Shown one piece after another: positions 37,136 to 49,754 of a stretch of 64,000 bases of DNA (positions are counted from its first letter, which is position 1; every line of letters starts with the position of its first letter). Source of the stretch: Apostichopus japonicus (Eukaryota; Echinodermata; Holothuroidea; Aspidochirotida; Stichopodidae); assembly GCF_037975245.1 (NCBI RefSeq), contig NC_092578.1, forward strand, positions 16,913,821-16,977,820, given 5' to 3'. The position numbers were made by a program, and so were the translations under genes. Under the pieces are notes generated by a model that saw nothing but the letters and a program-made list of their open reading frames with translations, was not told where the DNA came from and did not search any database.

Positions 37136-37428
37136 TAGGAGTGTTAGCTCTAGGAGTGTTAGCTCTAATAAGAGTGTTAGCTCTAGGAGTGTTAGCTCAA
37201 TGGTTAACGCCGGTATCTTCCAATCACAAGGTCCCCGGTTCGAGTCACTCCAAGATCAATTTATGTCGTCCAGTTACAGAGTTGTTGACAATTGACAATT
37301 CATAATCATGGACTTTAAATATGAATGTAAGAGACTGACTTCGGTCAGCTTGCGACTTTGATAAGCCAATTAGGCTTCTTCGCGAGTTCCGGCTTGCAGG
37401 AGAATCTAAAATACATACAAATACATGC
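37136..37428 (+). mobile_element. SINE family S1, copy 2, with repeated head
   Basis: The S1 body and B box (GGTTCGAGTCACTCC) are intact. The first 15-16 bases (TAGGAGTGTTAGCTC) are present four times in a row (37136, 37151, about 37168 diverged, and 37185) before the A box continues as CAATGGTTAACGCCGG. The 3' end is a short ACATACAAATACATG tail. Confidence 0.88.
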
Positions 37429-39744
37429 ATGTCTCCAAACAAATTAAGAAAGGAAGGTCTTATTTTACAGAGGTGAAAGATCATCGTTCAAGGAACAAGA
37501 TACCAAGGGTAGCTACCCAATCAGGAAATGAACGTGTGCTATATATACCAAACCATACCATGTAATAATGCTTCCATGATACTTACACCCACATTATATG
37601 CACTTATCGTGTATAAAGGTTAACCAAGCTTTCTATGGTTAAATTCATTGGTGTAATGTATATCCCTTTCATATCGTGTGCTAAAAGTTCACTTCGCGTA
37701 TACCGGTAAGTGCTTTACAGTCCGTTAAACTTTCTAGTCGAGAAAATGGTATGTGGAATTGAATTACTATATATATATGCTTACCATTAAAGTATTGGTT
37801 CAGGTGTTTGACATGTCATTTTGTATGAAAGAGCACAAAAAGACAAAAAGAACAGTGAAGAAACTACCATGATAGCATGCTCTGTTAAGGAAATATCGGA
37901 CACTTTGAAGATATCAAAATTTCTTTGAAAACGACTGGTGTAGAAAGACTTACTGTGAGGTTGCGATGTCACATCCTCACTTCCTTAACATTTGTGAATA
38001 TATTTCTTTAAAAATTATTTACATTTTTTAACACATATGAAAATAATATAATAAAAAAGTCTTCAGATGTTTAATCTCAAATACTTCCTTTGACAAATAT
38101 GAGATCTCCTGACATCTCTTTTGGTTGAAAGTCATGAAATCTCACAAAATATTTAGAGAAAAAAACAAAGACTTTTCAGGAATGTGAGGATGTGACATCA
38201 CAGCTAGTCAGATTTCCGCAGTTTCTACCCAATCTGATAAAACTTTACACTTGAATATCTCTTTAACCGAAAAAGATATTTGAACTGTTTTTTGCACCAT
38301 TGTGTTTCTTTTATTGTCCTCTTTCATATCACATAAACATGTATGACAACTGAAACAATCCTTTAATGTCGACATAGGTAGGTTAACTCGTGATCATTGC
38401 TACTCGAAAACAGTACCGTGATTATACGTCACGATGACGTCATGAATGCTTCTATAGTAGCTTTCTACAACAATGGTCTTCATATTAAATGATCAATTAA
38501 TGATCAAATAAACATTTGACATCTGCAGTAAGTGAACATTCAAAATGTATCAAGTTTTCAATGATAAATAAACAAGGAGATTATAATGGGAAATTAAAAG
38601 CAACAAATGAGGTGTTTATTTTGGTGAAATATCTGGGACGTTCCCCCTTTATAGAAGTCCTACGAAGTCATATTTTTTACTTTGTTATAATGGAAAATGT
38701 AAACGTTGATTTATTGTAACCGCACCCATAAAATGAAATATGATATCACATTTTCTTATTTAACTGACGGGTCTGATTATCCAGGTGCCTAGAAATATAT
38801 ATATATATGGCAAAACAGTCCTGTTTTTAAACATATTACCGTAATAATCCTTTTTCTTTGTTCTGTTATGAACATCCTACAAAGGGTTTTAATATCATGG
38901 GGGGGGGGGGGTGGGGCGGAGTCGAGGGACAGCGATTGATTCAGGGTGTATGGGAAGGGTGGGCGTGTAGGGAGGGACGGGAAGGGATTATGATGGTTGT
39001 GTCCAAGTTAATATTTGACATGAGAAAGAGGCAGAGGAGGGGGGGTGGGTATTATTGTCTAAGAGTACGTTTGGGTAACTACTAGCTTTAATGTCCCCCC
39101 TCTCCCCACACCATTTGTTATCGTTATATCGCTTTTATTATCAAATTGACGCTCAAATCCAGCTCAGCTCAGTCCAACTCGAAAAGCAAAACAAAACAAC
39201 ACATAAATACATTTTATTATAGATATTACTTAGGAATAAACTTTAGCGGTAACGGCATTTACTTAAATGACTACGTACTACAACACTTGTATGTGTAATC
39301 CCGCCCCTTCCCCTCTCCCTCACTGTAAGCAAATCCACACTCACTTTTATCATTATTATTATATTTTTATAATATTTACACCCTGCGTGAAATATCCTCT
39401 ATATAATACGCATGTATTCCACAATTGTGTTGCAATCGGACGAGAGAGAGAGACAAAAAGTAATAAGATTTTTCTTTTGATTTGAAGTATTTTTTTGTTT
39501 TGCTTTATATCTGCTATTTTTCATATCAGAAATAAATAAATCGCAGATGCGTGACACAAACGGGTTGGTCATATACTACGCAGTTCATCAGCTCGTATAA
39601 AATCCTGGTATTATAACTTGCCGAGAATTTGAAACGTGACGGGTTTATAACTATAATAAACAACTGCGCATGCTCAGAAGCGTCGGCTGAAACTCGTCAA
39701 TATATGCGCATTCTTGTTTGTAGTTTCGTTTCGTGCATGTCTTT
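37429..39744. other. No supported gene
   Basis: It includes TGACGTCA at 38435-38442, a poly-G block at 38899-38920 and purine-rich sequence to about 39055. Short frames only. Confidence 0.5.
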
Positions 39745-40124
39745 TGATTTGTGGTCAAGTGGTTAAGGCAGTGGACTTGTGATCTAAGGATTACAGGTTC
39801 GAGCCCTGGCCAGATTATTGCGTTGTGTCCTTGGGCAAGGCGCTTTATCTCCATTGCCTCTCTTCACCCAGGTGTATAAATGGGGACCTGCGAGGTAACT
39901 TGTAAATATAGTTGCGTGCGCCGGTTTGTGGCTGCACCCTATGGGAAGTCCCCCGGGGGACACGTGGTTGTGGTGCACTGTGGTGCCCCACGAGAGATTG
40001 ATTGAATTGTGCACACTTTGGTGTGTGGGTGTGACAAGTTACCAATGACCAGGGTTAAGTTGTAAAGTCGTGTGAGGAGGCATTAGCCTCATACAAGACT
40101 GTAAACCTTCAACTTCAACTTCAA
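39745..40124 (+). mobile_element. tRNA-derived SINE with conserved central domain
   Basis: The head has a clean A box (TGGTCAAGTGGTTAAGG, 39752-39768) and B box (GGTTCGAGCCC, 39797-39807). The next part, GTGTCCTTGGGCAAGGCGCT followed by CCCAGGTGTATAAATGGGGA, is a motif I know from SINEs of many metazoans (deeply conserved SINE domain, Nin-DC-like by recall). The 3' end is a (CTTCAA)3 tail. About 380 bp in total, apparently full length. Only one copy in the window. Confidence 0.85.
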
Positions 40125-42334
40125 GCGACGTTATTTAAATCATTGAAACTCAAACATTGTAAAATTATCAAATATATTATATAATATAAATATAAAATCA
40201 GGGATAAGATAAGAATGAAGTTAATCAAGTTTCAATTCACCTGATAAAATAAAAAAAAGGGGACTAGGGTTTAAACATTTAAGAATTTGCTGTATATTTA
40301 CATGATATGAATAATTCATTTAGAAGAAAAATGTCTGTGCGACGTTTTTTTTTTTTTTTTAGAATCTAAAAGAAATAATGAATTATGCAATATTAAAAAT
40401 TTCCTCTTGGTGAAGAAGAAGAAGAAGAAGAATAAACTCTACAAAGGCGTCTTAGTTCTTACCGATTTAACTTTCCGATAAACTTCATGACTAATAGGCT
40501 ATCATAACCGAGCATAGTCTTACCTTTATGAAATGAACCCAGAAGCCGGCGATTGTTTGCGCTACCTCATGCAGTAAGTCTCAAGTTGAATAGCCTTGTA
40601 CAACGTACCCGCCTTCCTATATCCCGTTACAGGTCTCATAAACATTCATTTCTGGAATCTGTGAAAAGTACATACAGAAATAAAGGTAAAGGTGTTAGCT
40701 CCTTCGTTCCATTGTGATCGGAGTTAATTGTTACACTAAATATAGCTTGAACAAGTTGAACGTAACGTATATATGTGCAGGCATACCAATAAGCCTGTTA
40801 TGTTACATACATACTGAAATGTTTCACCCATGAGTTTACAATGGCTATATTTATCAGTGGCTTATTTTCTTCAACTTTGAGCCATGGTATTTTGATAGTC
40901 GGTAAATTCATTACCGTTGTAGAGCGGTACAGCTATTAGCTGTAATTCTACATTATCAGAATTTCTTGTTTTTGTTTGTGGGTTGGGCGGGTGGGGCGGA
41001 GGGGGGTTTCGGGCGGGGTGGGGGATCAGGTTTGGCATTCCATCGTCATCGACTAGTAATTTGCATATCTGTCAACGTTTAAATGCCCTTTCCATTATAT
41101 CCTTGTCATATAGATATATGACAAAAGCTTTACCGTTTATCTAGTCAAAAGTAAAATAAAAATAAGAGGGAAAATGTAAGGGAGGGAGCTAGAGGGATGG
41201 TATGGTGTGGGGGGGGGGGTCAACCAATAAGTGATTCTGTATATAATTTAATTTAAAGGCTAGTTTTTGGCAGAATCGTCTCAATACTAATGACATATAT
41301 ACTGTAACGTATAGATTTTATGTATTAAATAGTTTTCAGGATTCTTGCATATAAATTGTCTAAAAGAGCACAATCCTAATAGTGACGTCATAGCTAAGTT
41401 AAGTGCGAGTGCCCTATACCCCATTTTGTTATTAATTCTAATAAACTACATTGAAAATAGTCCTAATAAGTTTATAACTGGGAGACACCCACCCTTTGTC
41501 TTTGACGATGCACTGAAACGGGCACGGTATAAAAACATTTTACAGTAAAAAAAATAACTTACTTATGTGTTTTTGTTAAGGTTTGTAAAGAGCCGACGTA
41601 ATGAATATGTGTCTGTTCTATATTGCTAACCTAGGTAGTCCAGTCACTTTCACGAATGAGCCTCATATACTGAGTGTTTGAAGGGTAAGTGTTTAAAGGG
41701 TATTCTTAGGGTTAACCTCGAAGAGCTATACGGCACATTAATTCACCTTGGGTGTGGGTCTCCAATTTGTAGTCCGGGAGAGGGGTCTGAGAGGTCCAAA
41801 ATTGATTTGATTGTGACAAATTTGAGAGTAAACCTACTTATATGGAAAATGTTAGCAACTTTTTACTGGCTTTTCTAACAGCTAAATTCGACCTTCATTC
41901 TCAATAGGATATTGTGCATTTTTATTCAGTTCTTTGTTACTTTGCTGAAAACGTAAATTGGCTATCTAGTTGTTGTAACAATCGAAATAATTTTTCACAG
42001 AAACAGCGCGAAAAGACGTCGCTGCATGGTTAAAATCTAGACACCGGCGTCCTTTTTGTCTTTGTATTTATTCATTCTTGTCGTTCGTTTCTTTCTATTT
42101 CTATTCTCTACCCATGGAAAGGCCCCAAATGCAAGAAAAGCATTTTTGGGTACCCCTAATTGAAACTGCGATAATATCTTTATATATGATTGGATTTGCA
42201 ATACCTAATAACTTCACAGTTTTTTGTTGTTAATATTTTTTATTTATCAGCATTGTTCATAACGATCTTTAGTGAGCGATAATAGCAATATTGGTCGAAT
42301 TTATCGTACGACTAACAGAGATTTCTTTTGTAAG

Positions 42335-42336
<2 letters not shown>
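40125..42336. other. No supported gene
   Basis: Contains (GAA)6 at about 40415, G-rich patches at 40978-41028 and 41195-41220, and TGACGTCA at 41383-41390. No coding evidence. Confidence 0.5.
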
Positions 42337-42377
<41 letters not shown>

Positions 42378-42415
42378 TATATATGTATATATATATGTAA
42401 ATATATATATATATA
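42337..42415. repeat. (TA)n microsatellite
   Basis: TA run with AAGTA, TGTA and TGTAAA interruptions in its right half. Confidence 0.95.
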
Positions 42416-42784
42416 AAAAGTATTTTCTAGATACCCTCTGATACTAATCATTGTTGTGTTGCTGTTATAAGCATGGTTAACTGCTTGTACAATGAATGTC
42501 ACGTAATTTGAACTTTTGAAATTAATATCCTTCATGATGACATCCAGCACTATTTGTCCTTTGACATATTTGTATTATAGGTTGTCAACATAGATAGATA
42601 AATATTAGACTGAATAGGGTATTTGTATAGCCCACATTCTATCAACGCCGAATGGTATGAACAGATGGGCGATGGCGACAAGCAAGTAAATAAACGAAAA
42701 CGACAGAAACTTACATATTAACCTTATTATAAAATTCAACCCCTTTAGAAAACTAACATGTGCTTTAGATGACCTATAAATCCA

Positions 42785-42960
42785 CCGATGTTATGTGATC
42801 ATGCGGATAGTGACAGGAACAGTGAGTTCCAAAGATTGTGTCCACAAAAGGCGAAGGCCCTAGTACCAACCTTGGTGGATACCCGTGGTACAAACATGTA
42901 ACAGGGTTAGCTTTTAAGCCAAGCCAATAACATATATTTCCCCCTTTGAGTCTTGTGTTG
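42785..42960 (-). pseudogene. Possible LINE ORF2 C-terminal relic
   Basis: Read on the minus strand, a short frame gives GTRAFAFCGHNLWNSLFLSL, which resembles the RAFSVxAPxLWNSLP motif found near the end of many CR1/L2-type reverse-transcriptase proteins. It stops soon after. The match is short, so this is tentative. Confidence 0.3.
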
Positions 42961-43749
42961 AATCTGAGGAAGTGACCTAATGGTCTGTGTGTTATACTAC
43001 GTAATTCAGTCACTTTCAGTGGTAAACCTCAGCTATTTAAAGGGTCATTTATCAAAACTTCAAAGTGCTATTGAAAAGCAACCTGGACTGCTGTTTTAAT
43101 GGTTTATAACATATCAAACTTAATTTTGTGCATAATGTGACACAAAGTCATCCTCACTGAGCTTAAAAGCTGAAAAAATGGGCTCAATACGATTGCGATA
43201 TGCTTGAAGTAGCAACAAGGCAACACATTTCCAAATTCCTTACATGAATAATATAAAGATGTACTTAATCACTCACAGTAGATACTGCAGCCTATAATAA
43301 TACTTCAAACATCATACAATATATACTATAAAAATAAGGTGACTATAGTTACTAACAAAAACCGGTACTCTGTATTTAAGTATGTATATATAACAAGGAA
43401 GACTCTAGCATACTTCGTGGAAAACTATTAATGTATATGCATGTTGTACGTAAAATGCAGATTGATGTTGGATATACAGGTTTTATGGCCATTCACAACT
43501 GTGGTTAAAAAGAGACGAACAGGGGACACAAAACAGCCAAAAGGGGTTAAGAGCTGGGCATGTAGGAGTTGGGATTGAGAAATATGTATACTTATATACC
43601 TCCTTTTTTTGCTGAATATGAGCTGTTATTCATGTTTCAATAATGAGTTCAATAATGAGGTCATGCAGTTTTAAAACCTGTTAGCCTATAGTTGCACATA
43701 ATATAACTCGCACAAGAGAAAACACAAAAGGTCATATATCATTTATCAT
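42961..43749. other. No supported gene
   Basis: AT-rich unique sequence without recognised features. Confidence 0.5.
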
Positions 43750-43965
43750 ATATTTATATATATATATATAGCCTATATATATAGCCTATATATATATATA
43801 TATATATAGCCTATATATATATATAGCCTATATATATATAGCCTATATATATATATATATTGGCTATATATAACCTATATATATAACCTATATATATAGC
43901 CTATATATAGCCTATATATAGCCAATATATATATATAGGCTATGTATATATAGGCTATATAACGG
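43750..43965. repeat. TATAGCCTATA array with internal inversion
   Basis: TA-rich tandem array in which GCCTATATA words (left and centre) give way to TATATAGGC words (right). An inverted pair ATATTGGCTATATA / TATATAGCCAATAT bounds the segment 43856-43930. Expected to extrude cruciforms. Confidence 0.85.
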
Positions 43966-44452
43966 TACTAGGGCCGTGTCAATCTTGCTAGCAATAACTT
44001 CAGAACCACAGCATTGTAACATTTTACGATTATATGCTGAAGTATAACAGGCTTGACTTGACTTGACGATTCAGGAATGGGATTCCTTCCAAGCCCCACT
44101 CACGAATTCTTTCTTCGAGGGTAAAGGACGTGGTAATTTCTTTTAAGAGCCGGCAAATGTCACGGTCATCGTAGGCGCCTTTCGAGGCTGAAATTCCTAC
44201 CGACTGTGACATGAATCATAAAGTAAGGTACTATAATGTAGGCTATACCCGGGCTTCAATTATCATCACAATTACCCTCTCCCTCCCCGGCCTTCCCCCA
44301 CCCCTCCCCTCCCCATGAAAGAAGAAGAAAGACCGATTTGCAATTGAAATGCATTCAGTTTTCTAATATCCCACTTTGGCTCATTTTTATCGTGATACTG
44401 ATTACGGACTTCTATGCCAACCGATTCCTCATATTAAGAGAAATATAGTTTA

Positions 44453-44704
44453 CTGTATAGCCTACACCACAAGGGAGCTACTGCATATCCTACAACACAT
44501 GGGATCTACTGTTTAGCTTACAACACATGGGAGCTATTGTATATCCTAAAACACATGGGAGGGAATGTATAGCCTACAACACATGGGAGCTACTGTACCT
44601 ACAACACAAGGGAGCTACTATATAGCTTACAACACACGGGAGCTACCGTATAGCATACAACACATGGGAGCTACTGTATAGCGTACAACACATGGGAGCT
44701 ACCC
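44453..44704. repeat. 28-bp minisatellite CTACAACACATGGGAGCTAC
   Basis: Nine imperfect copies of a 28-bp unit: CTACAACACATGGGAGCTAC plus TGTATAGC. Some units carry deletions (for example near 44590) and base changes (ACAAGG, ACACGG). Confidence 0.93.
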
Positions 44705-44806
44705 AACTGCTATAAACACACGCATATAATCAATTCACTTCTCCCATCATCATACATCCATTCAAATATCATCACAAAGCCACATATTTGGTGAGGCTTT
44801 CGATCA

Positions 44807-45016
44807 GTGCCTTTCAATCATAAGGTCCCGAGTTCGAGTCACTCCAAGATTAATGTATGTCGTCCAGTTACAGAGTTGTTGACAATTGACAATTCATAAT
44901 CATGGACGTTAAATATGAATGTAAGAGAATGCCTTCGGTCAGCTTGCGGGTTTGATAAGCCAACTAGGCTTCTTCACGAGTTCCTGCTTGCATGGAGGAT
45001 CTAAAATACATACATA
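44807..45016 (+). mobile_element. SINE family S1, copy 3, 5'-truncated
   Basis: Homology starts just before TTTCAATCATAAGGTCCC, so the A box is missing; the B box (GAGTTCGAGTCACTCC) and full body remain. It ends in an ATACATACAT tail. Confidence 0.88.
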
Positions 45017-45741
45017 TTTGCGAAACGTGACTAAACAGATACTACAATACCATTACATTACTTACTATACATGGCCTACCATTGGCCATTGTTATATACC
45101 CAACAGAAAAACAAACGAGTCATAGCCAGCCTTAAGCCTCTGTAATCTCTATTGTCCGGCGGGTTACTCTAATAAGAGTAGGTTTATACAAAGAGAACAA
45201 TATACGACCCGCACTGCATGGATCGTTATTACTATACCCACCGATTACTCACTGGCACCAAGTCATCGTCTTCCAACATGTAATAAAAAAATAGCACTAA
45301 CAACATATCCACACGGGACAGAATTTCAAAACTTAAAATGTTCCTCCAAAAACAGTGATCATGAATCCAAACTATACTGTATATCACTTTGAAGCAGACG
45401 GCTCAAATGGCGTTTATGATTGGTTCAAACATGTATAAAGTAGCCAACTTTGTAAGAACTTTAGTACCACTATGCTACTAGCAGCCTACTAGTGGAGAAA
45501 ACGTCACTTCACAAATACCTTCCTGTCTAACAAACACTAGTATAACTACAATCGCACAGCGAACAGTGTGTGCCACCGAAAGATCGAGTCTCCAAGTAGC
45601 TATTAAATTGATCGAACTGATTGTGCGCAACAAACATGGCAGGGTTTATTGTTGACAAAATGACCTGTTGTTTGGTGATCGCGACAGCTCACTGAACACC
45701 GATAAAGACGTGGTATATTGCATCTGTGACAACTAAGACTA
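45017..45741. other. No supported gene
   Basis: Unique sequence, no coding or repeat feature recognised. Confidence 0.5.
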
Positions 45742-45802
45742 TATATAGCTATATATATGTATAAATCTATATATATAGGCTATATACATATATATATATA
45801 TT
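45742..45802. repeat. TA-rich repeat with TATATAGGC words
   Basis: Short array of CTATATATAG and TATATAGGCTATATA, related in sequence to the arrays at 14.6 and 43.8 kb. Confidence 0.8.
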
Positions 45803-47024
45803 CATTTGCCTTTGTCCTTATTTCCATTTCATTTAACAGAGTCTGTTCAAAGTATCTCTTTCGAGATCCGGCTTTAAAAATCACCAATGATGTCGAGTTG
45901 GTTAGTATTACGTTTTGATCTTTAGGTCGGATTGACTCTCTCATTAGTGATAGTTAGAACAACATTCCGTTGACATATTTCTGCCCTCAGTGTTGCATGA
46001 CCTTGTGACATTATTCGAGGGAGTCGACTTTTATGATGACATCCAAATGCGTGTTTACAGTACGAACAGTTTCCAGAAGAAGTAGTTCCCTTGGGTAGAG
46101 CTGTTTTTTACCAGTGACTGAGTGGGAACTTAGTTTCCAAGTAACACCACGGATCCGGGTGACATGCATGTTTTTTTAATGCCTTGGTATAGTAACATTC
46201 ATATAGAAGCATATAAAAGCATATATGGCATGGTGTCCTTATGATGTAGTTATGCTATTGAACTGGCTGGTTTTAACAGAGATCTTCTTGATTTAAAAAA
46301 ATGCAAAAACAATTTTGAGACATTGTGAGGTACCAACAGCAGTTAAGAATGATATTCTCTGGTCTTAACTAGTCAGATTCCTACTCAAGATAAATACGCG
46401 AACTAAAAAAAAGAAACATCCTAAACAGCAACAAGCAACAGCAAAAAATAATAATAAAAAAATTATATATATTAAAAAAGACCTGAAGGTTTTCTATTTT
46501 GTGTTCCTGCCAATGTGAAGTCAATGCTTATTGGCTAAAATGAAAAAGAAATTAATATAGACAAAATATATAAACGAATTGGAATCATTAGCTGCTACAC
46601 GGTATCGAGCGTCCACTTGTTGTAAAGACGTATGAAGAAAGAGATAAAAACTAGAAAGAAATTTAACCGAATGCGATGTTAGTTCTGGTTGATCTTGTTA
46701 AATTGTCAGAAATGGGTCGGGCGACAAAACCGCGAAATGGCTGCTTAAATAACTATACTAATGACATGGAAAAAGACAGCGGGAAAAACTTCACACGTTT
46801 GATTTCTGATAGATGCAAAACTCCACGGAAGTATCCGTTTTTGTCCCCCCCCCCCCCCTCTTCAACGCACTCTAAGCAACAACTCAATCTACAGTGTACG
46901 ATTATTATTTCGGGATAATATATACGAACATGATTAAAGAATGTTGCTGGTTGCGTTAAAGGACAATAATCCTAACCATATATAGTTCATTACCCTGAGC
47001 AGTGTTTTGTACGAAATCTATATG
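45803..47024. other. No supported gene
   Basis: AT-rich. An 80-codon plus-strand frame at 46676-46918 ends in poly-C and has no recognisable motifs. No gene is supported. Confidence 0.45.
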
Positions 47025-47450
47025 AAGATAATAATAATAATAATAATCATAATTTATTCTTATATAGCGCTTAACATCAAAGAATGATCTCAAAGCACTT
47101 CACAAAATCGCATAAAATATTACAACTTAAAAATTATTACAGCTTAAAAATATTACAGCATAAAACTATTGCATCCTAAAAGTTACAAAAATATATAAAT
47201 AATAATACCCTAACAAGTTAAAGCCATAAAATTCAGAAATTAAAGGCGAAAGCAATAAGATATGACAGCATACAATAAAACTAAAATACTAAACTAATAA
47301 TACAGCCGAAATAAGGAAACGATAAGACTATATCATTTATAAAATTGTATGTGATGACTAGAGACTTGTATTCGATCCTTGCGGAGACAGGTAACCAGTG
47401 AAGATCAATCAATATGGGGTGTAATGACATTTGTCTTACTAGTTGAACAG
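47025..47450 (-). mobile_element. 5'-truncated LINE 3' end (CR1/L2-like)
   Basis: Minus strand. A frame at about 47332-47450 reads RAVQLVRQMSLHPILIDLHW followed by LPVSARIEYK, matching the conserved HWLPVxxRIxYK motif just downstream of the reverse-transcriptase domain in CR1/L2-type elements. Downstream comes an untranslated stretch ending AAGCGCTATATAAG and then a (TTA)n tail at 47032-47047, the usual end of such elements. The protein frame is open but only a small piece remains, so the copy is dead. No target duplication assigned. Confidence 0.75.
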
Positions 47451-47611
47451 CACGACAATCCTTAATTACATATTTATTAAATTTTACATAATATTGCAAC
47501 ATGGGGGTTGTGTGACAGTAAACAATACAAATAAAAGATCGAATATGAATATGAATATAAAGATATACAGCAACGTCCAGTCATCGCTGCATACAGGGTT
47601 AATTGAAGCAC

Positions 47612-47986
47612 CAGTGGCGGAGCTAGGGGTATTGGTCAAGGGGGGCGAGAATGGTCTGTAGGGGCGCTTCCGACACTATCTAAGCGGAGCGCCACCACGG
47701 GTTGGCGCGGAGCGTAGCGAAATTTTTGAGTAAAGATACTCCCTAGATTGCCGGAAATGACCCTTTCCGGGCCTTGTTAATTAGCAGATAAACTAAGAAT
47801 AAATAGGTGTCATCGCCAAAAAATGTGACAAATGTCAATAGGCAGATGAGAGCGCAATAAAAAAGTCAATAATCGCGAATAAGTAAAAAGTGGTAAAAAG
47901 CTGAAAAGGGCGCCAGCAGTCCATTTGAGTCCGTCAGGGGGGGGGGGTGGCATCCGCCCCCTGACTGTATGGACGCTCCGCCACTG
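47612..47986 (+). mobile_element. hAT-type MITE, family B, copy 2
   Basis: Perfect CAGTGGCGGAGC terminal inverted repeats. The flanks TGAAGCAC (47604-47611) and TGGAGCAC (47987-47994) match at seven of eight positions. The interior is the reverse of the 19.9-kb copy minus about 150 bp, and it holds the uninterrupted site (GGTTGGCGCGG near 47700) where element E sits in the other copy. A 12-bp G run lies at about 47936-47947. Confidence 0.9.
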
Positions 47987-47994
47987 TGGAGCAC

Positions 47995-49754
47995 ACATAT
48001 GGGCTGGTTCGTTTTGAAAACCCTGGCATTCTGATCACTTTAAAATAACTAGTAATGTTTGTCAAACAACTAACGTTCAAGTTTAAAACACTCTCAATTA
48101 TCTACATTGACTATTTAGGACACAAGGTATGATTTAATATAAGTTATAATCGTGTTATCAATTTTACAGCAGGCTGGCTTGTGCTAACGCCTGATATCAA
48201 CCATTACCAAAAAAAAAAGAATTTGTTTATAATTAAACTAGGCGTATATAATATCAATGTTGCAAAGAAATAAAATTGAAAAGGGAAACTACTTTATGGT
48301 CTGCTATACACTTTCACTTTTTGTTTGGTTTGTTAAGAACCTTTAAAATATAGACATTGCATTTTAATCCAATTGTTTTTTAGTACTTAATTATCATTCA
48401 GCCATAGGGGCGTTATTCAGATATTTATGTTAATTCAGTGAACGATATCTCCGGTCCAACCTTTTTTTTCAGATCAAATAAGTAAACTAAATGGAAAAGG
48501 AAAAGACACTAAATGCAATAATAATACAGAGCTACTGTCACTTACCGATTTACTTCAAATATATCTAAAACCAGAAAGCCAGTATAGGCTTTGAGTAATT
48601 CCTGGCCAGTTTCACATGATAAACTTAAAGGGCAATTGCCCAAACGAGTTTTGATGTTCGTTTTATTCCAAATATTCTACCCTGCAGGGAGAAGGCCACA
48701 CGAAGGTCGGGATGGAGGAGGGAAAGGGGGGGGGGGCTACATCCCCGGGCCCAGGGTGATTTGAAACTATTGCATCAAGAATAATGCATTCTCATTTTCA
48801 TAACCTATATGTAACAACCGTAAGGCAAAATACTGACTTGTAAAAGCGGACCAGGCGACTTTAATTCTCGACACCCTAGCTAAGGAGAAGCCCTGTAGTT
48901 AATCTCGTGAGAAACTGGAAGTAAAAATGTCAATTCAATTGATTTATGTAAATTAAGCTAAGTTATAGGTATTTTGTGGTGTGCCAACATTTGATTGGTT
49001 GAATTTTGAAGAGTTGAAATTTGAATTGAAATTTGAAGAGTTGATTTGTTGAATTTTGAAGAGCATTAAAGCAACCGACTGTATTGATATGCGATTTATA
49101 CATTATATAGCCATATACATCTGTTGTAAATTAATGCCAAAAAAAAATAGAGGAACAGCGTCCCCTCCCCCCCCCCCACAAAAAAAAGAAGAAAATGGCG
49201 AAGGATAAACGATTAGCTATTAAAGCCAAACAAATGCTCTTAATTCCAATAAGTTGACCGTATATAATCGCTCTAATCAATTGATGACAATAACAACTTC
49301 CGTTTCCGTCGTGTTATAATATGCAAATTAGTCACGTGGTAAATACATGCATCTGGTTTTGTTTTTGTATTATTGAAATGCAACGTATAACTTATATGCT
49401 GTTTGTTAGCATTTATTAATTTACATCTAATGGCACAAACGTCATTAACGTCATACAATAAATAAAAAATAAAAAATAAGAGTATTATTATATGCTCAAC
49501 AGCAACTTATTTATTTTTGTAAATAATCCCAACCAGTTGATATTAATATATACTCGACATCTTGGAAGACTTTCATCAACCCCCTCCTCTTCCTCCCCCT
49601 TCCCCCCGCCACTCTGCATCAAATGTCCGGAATCGTCAATGAAAATGAACCCCCACCCCTTTAATATTAATATAAGGTGACGAAGCACAGTTTACTCGAA
49701 TTTTTAGTGATACCATCGCAACAAGTAGTAATTTTAAAAAAAAAAAAAATTTTT
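47995..49754. other. No supported gene
   Basis: A GGGGGGGGGGCTACATCCCC segment at about 48726-48746 may be a MITE end. A GAATTTTGAAGAGTTGAAAT repeat lies at 49005-49065. Otherwise unremarkable. Confidence 0.45.

Noticed and set aside
39651-40045. Frames over the 39.7-kb SINE
   Set aside because: Part of a pol III-type retroposon, non-coding.
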